Assembly (NCBI GenBank): GCA_002316385.1
Contig: DCDL01000042.1
Coordinates: 1-22,506, forward strand
DNA from: Clostridium sp. UBA1056
Lineage (GTDB): Bacteria > Bacillota > Clostridia > Clostridiales > Clostridiaceae
Direction: 5' to 3'
DNA length: 22,506 nucleotides
Shown: positions 7,246-13,507 of the stretch, one piece after another
Numbering within the stretch: position 1 is the first letter of the stretch
Layout of the letters: each line of letters starts with the position of its first letter
Translations under genes and position numbers: made by a program
Notes under the pieces: generated by a model
Seen by the model: only the letters and a program-made list of their open reading frames with translations
The model's database searches: none
Told to the model about the DNA's origin: nothing

Positions 7246-8214
7246 TTATTTTTCATAAATTAATTTATATTTTTGCAATAGATTATACATCTCATCATAG
7301 GATATAGCGGAATTGATTTTATCTTTAATTTCGGTACAATTTTTTAATCCTTTGATATACCATGCTATGTGTTTTCTCATCTCTCTTACAGCTTTATTTT
7401 CATCAAAGAATTTAGCAGCTCTATTTAAGTGAGTCATGCACATATCAATTTTTTCAATAGCAGTAGGTCTTACTATATAATTGCCATCAAATCCTTGTTT
7501 TATTTCTCTGAATATCCACGGGTTTCCCATGGCGCCCCTAGCTATCATTATACCATCACAATTAGTTTGTTTCTTCATATTTATAGCATCTTCTGCTTCA
7601 AATATATCACCATTCCCAAGGACAGGTATAGAAACAGCATCCTTTACTTGCTTTATTATATCCCAATCTGCCTTACCTTCATACATTTGCTCTCTAGTTC
7701 TTCCATGAACTGTTATAGCATCTACCCCTGCATCTTCTAAGTATTTAGCGAACTCTACTGCATTTATGCTATTAGAGTCAAATCCTTTCCTAAACTTTAC
7801 TGTAACAGGTTTATTGGTGGCCTTCTTCATTTCTTTAACAATTTCACTAGCAAGCTTAGGATTTTTCATTAAAGCAGACCCTTCACCATTTTTAACTATC
7901 TTAGGTACTGGGCACCCCATATTTACATCTATAATAGAAACTCCATCCATACTATCAATAACTTCACAAGCAAATGCCATTATTTTGGGCTCACTTCCAA
8001 ATATCTGAAGCGCCACAGGCTTTTCTTCGTCACTTATCCTCATAAGTGTTCCCGTATTTTTGCTATTGTAGTATAAACCTTTTGCACTAACCATCTCTGT
8101 ATAAACTAGTCCACATCCCATCTCTTTACATATACCTCTATAAGCTATATCAGTAACTCCTGCCATAGGGGCTAAAAACACAGGATTTTCAAAGCCTAAG
8201 TTTGAAATTTTCAT
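7246..8214 (-). CDS. dusB: tRNA-dihydrouridine synthase DusB
   Basis: This FMN- and NADPH-dependent enzyme reduces uridines in the D-loop of tRNA. The 322 residues fit the Dus family. The TIM-barrel begins with LAPMAGVTDIAYR at 14-26. The catalytic cysteine is C101 in DVNMGCPVPK, followed by KNGEGSALM. FMN-binding segments are VTVHGRTREQMY, PVLGNGDI and GIMIARGAMGNPW, and a helical C-terminal domain contacts tRNA. The start has AGGTGA 5 nt upstream and lies 8 nt after the coaX stop, so the two are co-transcribed. The pairing with lysS downstream is the same as for yacF/dusB in B. subtilis, which supports DusB over the other Dus paralogues. Confidence 0.94.
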   Translation of the reverse strand: MKISNLGFENPVFLAPMAGVTDIAYRGICKEMGCGLVYTEMVSAKGLYYNSKNTGTLMRISDEEKPVALQIFGSEPKIMAFACEVIDSMDGVSIIDVNMGCPVPKIVKNGEGSALMKNPKLASEIVKEMKKATNKPVTVKFRKGFDSNSINAVEFAKYLEDAGVDAITVHGRTREQMYEGKADWDIIKQVKDAVSIPVLGNGDIFEAEDAINMKKQTNCDGIMIARGAMGNPWIFREIKQGFDGNYIVRPTAIEKIDMCMTHLNRAAKFFDENKAVREMRKHIAWYIKGLKNCTEIKDKINSAISYDEMYNLLQKYKLIYEK

Positions 8215-8222
8215 TTTATCAC

Positions 8223-9002
8223 CTATTCTATATTCTTCTCGTATATAATTCTAAGTCCTTCTAACGTCAAGAATGGTTCAACCTTATCTATAGTTTTAGA
8301 ATCTTCAGCTATAAGATTAGCAAGTCCTCCTGTTGCTATTACCATCGGAGTTTCTTCTCCTAATGCTACCATTTCATCTTTGATTTTATTAACTATAAAA
8401 TCAACTTGGCCTATATAGCCATATACAATACCTGCTTGCATACTTGCCACTGTATTTTTACAAATAACTGTTTCCGGTTTTATTAGCTCTACCCTTGGAA
8501 GCTTAGCGGCTCTTTGGAATAAAGCATCTGAAGATATCTTTATACCTGGTGATATAGTTCCACCTATATAATCTCCATTAGCTGTTACTGAACAAAATGT
8601 AGTTGCAGTTCCGAAATCTATAATTACTAATGGCTTTTTATACATCTCATAAGCCGCTACTGCATTAACTATTCTATCTGCACCTACTTCTTTAGGATTA
8701 TCATACTTTATATTTATTCCAGTTTTTATTCCTGGACCTACTACTAGAGGTTTTTTATTAAAAAACTTTCTTATCATATGTTCTAGAGAGTACATTATAT
8801 TGGGAACTACTGATGAAATAATTACTCCTGATATATCATTAACATCTAGCTTACTGTAGGTAAAAAGTTGAGCTACTTCTATCATATATTCATCAGAAGT
8901 TTTTCTAATATCTGTAGATAATCTCCACTCTACTAATAACTCCTTATTCTTATAAATCCCTAACACTATGTTAGTATTTCCTACGTCTAATACGAATATC
9001 AT
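8223..9002 (-). CDS. coaX: Type III pantothenate kinase CoaX
   Basis: It phosphorylates pantothenate, the first step of CoA synthesis. It is the potassium-dependent type III form, in the ASKHA fold and unrelated to CoaA. The product begins MIFVLDVGNTNIVLG, the phosphate-1 motif of the family. It continues with GADRIVNAVAAYE near the middle, the IDFGTATTF nucleotide-binding segment and GGTISPG, then ATGGLA close to the C-terminus. I chose the second ATG at 9002 (259 residues) because it matches the usual N-terminus and AGGGGTGG lies about 7 nt upstream; the first ATG at 9008 is almost inside that site. It is the first gene of the coaX-dusB transcript. A perfect hairpin sits in its leader. Confidence 0.95.
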   Translation of the reverse strand: MIFVLDVGNTNIVLGIYKNKELLVEWRLSTDIRKTSDEYMIEVAQLFTYSKLDVNDISGVIISSVVPNIMYSLEHMIRKFFNKKPLVVGPGIKTGINIKYDNPKEVGADRIVNAVAAYEMYKKPLVIIDFGTATTFCSVTANGDYIGGTISPGIKISSDALFQRAAKLPRVELIKPETVICKNTVASMQAGIVYGYIGQVDFIVNKIKDEMVALGEETPMVIATGGLANLIAEDSKTIDKVEPFLTLEGLRIIYEKNIE

Positions 9003-9025
9003 AATCATGCCACCCCTATATAATT

Positions 9026-9049
9026 AAAAGCAGCTTTTAAGCTGCTTTT
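9026..9049 (-). promoter_or_regulatory. Perfect hairpin in the coaX leader
   Basis: AAAAGCAGCTT and its exact complement meet with a 2-nt centre, so the RNA would form about ten pairs with a four-nt loop. T-runs flank it in both directions. It lies between the likely coaX promoter and the ribosome-binding site, ending about 8 nt before it. It may stop transcripts from the small genes upstream, or act within the coaX leader as an attenuator or 5' stabiliser. Confidence 0.6.
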
Positions 9050-9064
9050 TAAATGTTCCTAATC

Positions 9065-9073
9065 ATTATAACA
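9065..9073 (-). promoter_or_regulatory. coaX promoter (extended -10)
   Basis: The minus strand reads TGT-TATAAT with a perfect hexamer; no good -35 is seen. Start near 9058, giving a leader of about 55 nt that contains the hairpin at 9026-9049. Confidence 0.55.
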
Positions 9074-9182
9074 CATTTAACACTTTTACTATATAACTTA
9101 ATTAATTTTTTTAAGTTACTACCACTTTATGTGTTAAATAATTTTATTTTATGTAATATGACTGTAGTGTAAGTTATTCTTC

Positions 9183-9365
9183 TTAGATAGTATTATTACT
9201 ATTAATTATGTCAACCTCATCTTTAAAAATCTCATATAATTCTCCCTTTAATGTTCCATCACTAAAATTATTCATAATATTCAGATATAACTTTTTTAAG
9301 TTATTTTCTTTTCTACTTATGTAATTACTTCTAAGCTTTTTTTCTTTTTCATTACCATGAAACAT
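9183..9365 (-). CDS. Small charged protein, unidentified (60 aa)
   Basis: I do not recognise this protein. It has 60 residues, no signal peptide, no membrane segment and no cysteine. A lysine-rich N-terminal half (KEKKLRSNYISRKENNLKK) leads into what look like two amphipathic helices, about 5-34 and 37-54, joined at FSDGT. The second helix, LKGELYEIFKDEVDII, is acidic. The ATG at 9365 has AAGGAGG in the right place, overlapping the stop codon of the 56-residue gene just upstream, so the two are almost certainly translated together. The helix-turn-helix spacing with DE near the end weakly recalls half of a ferritin-like or CotF-type bundle. That is only an impression. It is probably a real gene, given the ribosome-binding site and the coupling. 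Confidence 0.65.
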   Translation of the reverse strand: MFHGNEKEKKLRSNYISRKENNLKKLYLNIMNNFSDGTLKGELYEIFKDEVDIINSNNTI

Positions 9366-9371
9366 TATTCC

Positions 9372-9542
9372 CTACCTCCTTATAATACTTTTTAAAACTT
9401 TGATATGATTATTATGTCTTACAATTGAATCTTGTGCCCTGTTGTCAATTTCTTGAATAGGTACATTTGCCAAATAACTTTCATAGCTTTTAATAATCTC
9501 ATTTTCTTTATCGATTAGAGATTGAATCATTGCATCCTTCAT
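9372..9542 (-). CDS. Small helical protein, unidentified (56 aa), possibly CotF-like
   Basis: This short frame runs from ATG at 9542 to TAG at 9374-9372, with AGGAGG 8 nt before the start. The 56-residue product starts MKDAMIQSLIDKENEIIKSY and ends HIKVLKSIIRR. It has no cysteine, tryptophan, signal or membrane segment. Two amphipathic helices are likely, at about 3-26 and 31-54. The pattern E-x2-IIKSYESY followed about 20 residues later by HNNHIKVL resembles by eye one half of the spore-coat CotF / ferritin-like family (acidic helix, then a histidine-rich helix). I cannot confirm this without a profile search. Its stop codon overlaps the ribosome-binding site of the next small gene. It begins just past the terminator of the decarboxylase operon, and I see no convincing sigma-A promoter, so it may use readthrough or a sporulation sigma factor. 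Confidence 0.65.
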   Translation of the reverse strand: MKDAMIQSLIDKENEIIKSYESYLANVPIQEIDNRAQDSIVRHNNHIKVLKSIIRR

Positions 9543-9575
9543 AATAATCTCCTCCTTTTTTTATTATTATCAAAT

Positions 9576-9619
9576 AAAAAAGGGGATATACCTTTATTTT
9601 AAAAGTACATACCCTTTTT
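9576..9619 (-). terminator. Terminator of the decarboxylase operon
   Basis: On the minus strand AAAAAGGG pairs with CCCTTTTT. After one mismatch a further six to seven pairs form (ATGTAC with GTATAT, one G-U), and a T-rich tail of six T follows. It starts about 37 nt after the beta-subunit stop. Confidence 0.8.
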
Positions 9620-9655
9620 ATAAATTATTTACAATTTACATATTTAATCTTTATA

Positions 9656-10795
9656 TTAAGCCCCAAATAATGCTAATAATATACCTGCCGCAACAGCACT
9701 TCCTATAACTCCAGATACATTTGCACCCATAGCATTCATAAGTAGGAAGTTAGTAGGGTCCTCCTTTTGACCTACAACTTGAGAAACTCTCGCTGCCATA
9801 GGTACTGCTGATACTCCAGCAGATCCAATTAATGGATTTACTTTTCCTTTAGTCAATTTACACATGACTTTTCCTACAAGTACTCCTCCTGCTGTTGCTA
9901 CTGCAAATGAAGCTATTCCAATTATAACTATTCCTATAGTTTTAGGATTTATAAAGGTTTCCGCTGTTGCTGTAGCTCCAACAGAAAGTCCAAGGAATAT
10001 AGTAATTATGTTTATAAGAGCATTTTGTGCAGTATCTGAAAGTCTTCCAACTACTCCAGATTCTTTAAATAGGTTTCCAAGCATTAACATTCCTATTAAC
10101 GGTAGTAAAGCTGGTAAAAATAAAGTTACTAATATAGTTACAACTATAGGAAATACTATTTTTTCTATTTGCTTAACTTGTCTTAGTTGTCCCATTTTTA
10201 TTCTACGCTCTTCTTTAGTTGTAAGGGCTTTCATTATTGGTGGCTGTATAAGTGGTACTAGCGCCATGTATGAGTAAGCTGCTACCGCAATAGGTCCTAA
10301 TAGATGTCCCGCTAGCTTATTTGTTAAGAATATAGCTGTAGGGCCATCTGCTCCCCCTATAATTCCTATAGAAGCAGCTTCTTGTGGTGTAAAACCAAAA
10401 AGAATAGCTACTCCAAAAGCAAAGAAAATACCAAGCTGTGCTCCAGCTCCCATAAGTACGCTAGATGGATTAGCAAGCAATGGGCCAAAATCTGTCATAG
10501 CTCCTACACCCAAGAATATAAGTGGAGGGAATATCTCCCATTTTACTCCTCTTGATAAATAATATAGTAATCCTCCAGCTTCCTTACCTACAGGCTCGGC
10601 CATAATATTGCCTAATGGTATGTTAGCAAGTAACATACCAAATGCTATTGGTAATAATAAAAGAGGTTCGAATTTTTTACCAATAGCTAGCCATATGAAA
10701 ACTAAAGATACCCCTATCATTACAGCTTGTTGCCATGTTAAAGCAGCAAATCCAGATGAGGCAAACAAATCTTTAATTACTTCAAAAATGTTCAT
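9656..10795 (-). CDS. Na+-translocating decarboxylase, beta subunit (OadB/MmdB/GcdB family)
   Basis: This integral membrane subunit decarboxylates carboxybiotin on the carrier protein and uses the energy to export Na+. The 379 residues match the family. The protein is almost wholly hydrophobic, with many membrane segments between residues 24 and 378. Key conserved features are GGADGPTAIF at 147-156, whose aspartate belongs to the sodium and proton path, the paired GSAGVSAVPMAARVSQ at 324-339, and NAMGANVSGVIGSAVAAG at 354-371. GGAGG-type spacing is normal: GGAGG lies 9 nt before the ATG. It starts 16 nt after the biotin-carrier gene and is the last gene of the four-gene operon. Sequence alone does not tell whether the substrate is oxaloacetate, methylmalonyl-CoA, glutaconyl-CoA or malonate, so no gene symbol is given. 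Confidence 0.93.
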   Translation of the reverse strand: MNIFEVIKDLFASSGFAALTWQQAVMIGVSLVFIWLAIGKKFEPLLLLPIAFGMLLANIPLGNIMAEPVGKEAGGLLYYLSRGVKWEIFPPLIFLGVGAMTDFGPLLANPSSVLMGAGAQLGIFFAFGVAILFGFTPQEAASIGIIGGADGPTAIFLTNKLAGHLLGPIAVAAYSYMALVPLIQPPIMKALTTKEERRIKMGQLRQVKQIEKIVFPIVVTILVTLFLPALLPLIGMLMLGNLFKESGVVGRLSDTAQNALINIITIFLGLSVGATATAETFINPKTIGIVIIGIASFAVATAGGVLVGKVMCKLTKGKVNPLIGSAGVSAVPMAARVSQVVGQKEDPTNFLLMNAMGANVSGVIGSAVAAGILLALFGA

Positions 10796-10811
10796 TTAAG
10801 TTAACCTCCTA

Positions 10812-11216
10812 TTATGCAATAACAGCTAATATATCTCCAGTATTAACTGCAGCTCCCTGTGTTACATTTATCTCTACTACGGTTCCATCTGTTGGAGACA
10901 TAATTTCATTCTCCATTTTCATAGCTTCTAGTACGAATAGAACATCACCTTGTTTAACTGTTGCACCCTTAGTTGCAACTACTTTAACTATTGTTCCTGG
11001 CATTGGCGCTTCTGCTTTTGCTCCTGCTACAGTCGATGTTGCTGTTGCTGGCGCTGGCGTTGGTGTAGCAGCTGGCGCTACCGGTGCTGCTACTGGTGTA
11101 GTAGCTGCTGGTGTCACTGTGACTACCGGTGCTACTGGTGTAGCAAATTCACCCTTTACTTCCTCTACCTCTACTTGATATAAATTTCCGTTAACTGTAA
11201 CATTATATTTTTTCAT
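10812..11216 (-). CDS. Biotin carrier subunit of the Na+-translocating decarboxylase
   Basis: This carrier moves CO2 as carboxybiotin from the carboxyltransferase to the membrane beta subunit. The 134 residues fall into three parts: a short N-terminal domain (1-25, starting MKKYNVTVNGNLYQVEVEE), an Ala/Pro/Thr-rich flexible linker (about 26-66), and a biotinyl domain (67-134). The biotin attachment motif EAMKMEN places the modified lysine at K100. The linker raises local GC and codon repetition, because it is built from GCT, CCA, ACT and GTA codons, but this is usual for the family and not a sign of transfer. AGGAGG precedes the ATG by 9 nt. The gene sits 26 nt after the delta-subunit gene. 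A biotin ligase must be encoded elsewhere. Confidence 0.95.
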   Translation of the reverse strand: MKKYNVTVNGNLYQVEVEEVKGEFATPVAPVVTVTPAATTPVAAPVAPAATPTPAPATATSTVAGAKAEAPMPGTIVKVVATKGATVKQGDVLFVLEAMKMENEIMSPTDGTVVEINVTQGAAVNTGDILAVIA

Positions 11217-11242
11217 ACAAAATATCCTCCTAACAATAACTT

Positions 11243-11617
11243 CTATTTAATAGAAGCACTTCTCCAACTTGAATTATTATTAACCCTTTTGATACTTTTT
11301 ATATTTAGTTCATCTAGTGATTTACCAGTATGAGCAGATAACGCAGCCATTATTGCTGCCACTAATTCATATTCCTTATTGACATCTACTGTTTGCACAG
11401 TATTATCAACTTCCTTTACTGCAACTGGCACTTCCTTAGTTTTTTCACTAATCGTAGGCTTCTTTTTATAGTCTCCTCCTAATAAAAAGCTTTGTAACTT
11501 AATTATAAGCATAAGTGCTAATAATACTCCAAATACTATTATCATAGAAGTGACTGCTACACCTAATGCAAAGGACAAATTTTCTAGAGTGAAGTTTTTG
11601 AAAAATGTTTCTTTCAT
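11243..11617 (-). CDS. Decarboxylase delta/OadG-type small membrane subunit
   Basis: This is the small subunit that anchors the carboxyltransferase to the membrane part of the pump. The 124-residue product has one clear membrane helix (about 15-40, ALGVAVTSMIIVFGVLLALM), a lysine-rich polar linker (50-75), and a C-terminal segment with ELVAAIMAALSAHTGKS and a terminal SSWRSASIK. The combination of a single helix, an E-L-V-A-A-I helix and a W-R near the C-terminus is typical of the OadG/MmdD family. AGGAGG lies 9 nt before the ATG and overlaps the stop codon of the carboxyltransferase gene (gap 13 nt), which points to coupled translation. Confidence 0.85.
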   Translation of the reverse strand: MKETFFKNFTLENLSFALGVAVTSMIIVFGVLLALMLIIKLQSFLLGGDYKKKPTISEKTKEVPVAVKEVDNTVQTVDVNKEYELVAAIMAALSAHTGKSLDELNIKSIKRVNNNSSWRSASIK

Positions 11618-11630
11618 ATTTTTATTCCTC

Positions 11631-13115
11631 CTAAACTAGTGTACTGCCATGTGTTTTAGGGTACTTTACTTCTCTTTTACTTTGTAGCATATCTAGCATA
11701 GCAAATATTCTCTGCTTACTTTCACTTGGTTTTATTACATCATCTATCATTCCTATATTAGCTAAATTATATAGATTTGTAACTTCATCATAGTATTTAG
11801 CAATTACTTCTTTTTCTCCTTGTCTATGGTCCTCTGAATTAAATATCTCATCTCTATATAATCCTTTAATATATTCTTCTGGATTTGTTAAACATACTTT
11901 TGCTGTTGGCCAAGCCATCGTAACATCAAAGGATGATTCTCTTGAAGCTAAAACTTCATATCCAAGACCATAAGCTTCTCCAATAATTAAAGATACCTTC
12001 GGAACTGTAGCATCAATTAATGAATACATAAGTTTTCCAATATTTTTAGCAAGTCCATCGTTTTCTTCTTCTAAAGAAACACTAGCTCCTTTTGTATCTA
12101 CTAAGCTTAAAATAGATATGTTAAAGCTATCACATAATCTTACAAAACTTGCAACTTTATTTGCACTTAAGTTGTCAATATTTTTATTACCAGAATTTGA
12201 TATAATTCCAACTGTCAAACCATTAATTTTTCCAAGGATAGTTTTAAAGTTAGTAGCGAATCCTTTATATATTTCGATATTACTATTTTCATCTGTTATG
12301 GCATTTAAAATGTCATCTAAAGAATAACTATCTTTTTCAACCATTTCATCAAGATTTAACTTACTTACATTTAAGTTTAAATCTTCATCACTAATAGTAG
12401 ATAATTCTAAGTTATTTGATGGCATGTAAGAAATTAGATTTCTTACTACCTGGAATGCTTCTTCTTCGGTAGTAGCATTTATATGTGCATTACCATTTTT
12501 ATTAGCACTTACTCCATTACTTACCATAACTTTATCTACATATTTACTTTCTTTTGCAGTAAGTTTACCTAAAGAGGATACACTTAAATCGCTTATCTCG
12601 TCTACAGCAACTACTATATCGCTCATAGTTCCAAGTAATGATGTAATTCCATTACAAGGACCACATATAACTGATACTCTTGGGACTACACCACTTAACT
12701 TAGCATATTTATTTAAAACTAAGCCATAAGAACTAAGTAGCTCTGTTCCTTCGCTTAATTTTCCACCTATAGAATCAATAACTTGAACTACAGGAGCACC
12801 TATTTTAGCAGCTCTCTCAAGAATGTTTATTATTTTTCTTCCCATAGCTTTTGTAAAAGTTCCACCTTCCACTGTGTAATCACAGCTATATACAAAAGCT
12901 AATCTTCCATTTATAGTTCCATGTCCAGTAATTACGCCCGCTCCATTACCTGAAACAAGTGATCCGACTTCTATAAATGTCCCTTCATCTAACAATGAAA
13001 GAACTCTTTCTCTAGCTGTAAGTTTATTTAGGTTGTGTTGCATTTGTACTTGATTTTCTCCACCGCCTAAATGTGATGTATCTTTAAGTAAATTAAACAC
13101 TTCAAGTTTATTCAT
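11631..13115 (-). CDS. Carboxyltransferase (alpha) subunit of the Na+-translocating decarboxylase, divergent
   Basis: The product transfers a carboxyl group from an organic acid thioester to biotin. It has 494 residues and the two-domain crotonase-type fold of acyl-CoA carboxyltransferases (MmdA/PccB-like), not the TIM-barrel fold of OadA. N-terminal landmarks are KLTARERVLSLLDEGTFIEVGS (written here as two runs: KLTARERV and LLDEGTF, 31-47) and DSIGGKLSEG at 114-123. C-terminal landmarks are VRLCDSFNI, LVDTKGASVS at 338-347, ATVPKVSLI, AYGLGYEV and AWPTAKV at 401-407. Several usually invariant motifs differ: DSGGARIQEG is DSIGGKLSEG, DTPGF is DTKGA, AYGGAY is AYGLGY and MGPEG is LTNPEE. The start at 13115 has AGGAGG 7 nt upstream; the frame is open to 13133 but that ATG precedes the ribosome-binding site. 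First gene of the operon. Substrate unknown. Confidence 0.85.
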   Translation of the reverse strand: MNKLEVFNLLKDTSHLGGGENQVQMQHNLNKLTARERVLSLLDEGTFIEVGSLVSGNGAGVITGHGTINGRLAFVYSCDYTVEGGTFTKAMGRKIINILERAAKIGAPVVQVIDSIGGKLSEGTELLSSYGLVLNKYAKLSGVVPRVSVICGPCNGITSLLGTMSDIVVAVDEISDLSVSSLGKLTAKESKYVDKVMVSNGVSANKNGNAHINATTEEEAFQVVRNLISYMPSNNLELSTISDEDLNLNVSKLNLDEMVEKDSYSLDDILNAITDENSNIEIYKGFATNFKTILGKINGLTVGIISNSGNKNIDNLSANKVASFVRLCDSFNISILSLVDTKGASVSLEEENDGLAKNIGKLMYSLIDATVPKVSLIIGEAYGLGYEVLASRESSFDVTMAWPTAKVCLTNPEEYIKGLYRDEIFNSEDHRQGEKEVIAKYYDEVTNLYNLANIGMIDDVIKPSESKQRIFAMLDMLQSKREVKYPKTHGSTLV

Positions 13116-13152
13116 TTTACTGCCTCCTGACATATTAACTTTACCTTATACT

Positions 13153-13161
13153 ATAATAACA
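13153..13161 (-). promoter_or_regulatory. Possible promoter of the decarboxylase operon
   Basis: The minus strand reads TGT-TATTAT, an extended -10 with five of six hexamer matches, about 38 nt before the carboxyltransferase start. No good -35 is visible. A TTGCAA lies further upstream but at the wrong distance. Confidence 0.4.
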
Positions 13162-13305
13162 TATTTTACACCATTTGTATATATTTATTGCAAGTTTTAA
13201 TTCATTTTTCTGTTAATTGTTTAATTTCTATCAATTTCATTTATAGACTTCTCGAGTATAGTATTCTGCTTAAAACAATTTTAATTCCTATGTATTAAAA
13301 TTTAT

Positions 13306-13377
13306 AAAAAGGCTAGTGATGATTTTGTTTAAAATGTACCCTAAGTCAAGGACATTTTAATTCCCTACTAGCTTTTA
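13306..13377. other. Nested three-tier hairpin between fhs and the decarboxylase operon
   Basis: Outer arms GCTAGT (13312-13317) and ACTAGC (13367-13372), middle arms TTAAAATGT (13329-13337) and ACATTTTAA (13352-13360), and an inner CCT/AGG all nest about one centre, separated by internal loops. T-runs follow on both strands: TTTTATTTTT on plus, CTTTTTATAAATTTT on minus. It lies just past the fhs terminator and about 150 nt upstream of the likely operon promoter. It could be a second terminator, a bidirectional one, or part of a small RNA or regulatory element. I do not recognise a riboswitch family. Between it and 13161 I see only AT-rich DNA. Confidence 0.5.
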
Positions 13378-13390
13378 TTTTTATCTTTAA

Positions 13391-13428
13391 GAAAAAAACT
13401 AATCCTATGATTCTTCATAGGATTAGTA
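13391..13428 (-). terminator. fhs terminator
   Basis: A perfect 13-bp stem (13398-13410 with 13415-13427, core AATCCTATGA) with a 4-nt loop. On the minus strand it is followed by seven T. It lies about 80 nt after the fhs stop. Confidence 0.9.
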
Positions 13429-13507
13429 AATAAACTTTAATATTAAGTTATATATATTTTAATTATAAATGCTTCAATACATAATCTTAAGTAAATACTA
13501 AAAACTA

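Noticed and set aside
9864..10277. 137-codon plus-strand open frame inside the beta-subunit gene
   Set aside because: It is the complement of conserved membrane segments of the decarboxylase beta subunit and has no start signals.
10950..11183. Plus-strand open frame rich in Cys and Trp
   Set aside because: It is the complement of the Ala/Pro/Thr-rich linker of the biotin carrier; the odd composition follows from the GCT/CCA/GTA repeats read backwards, and no ribosome-binding site precedes it.
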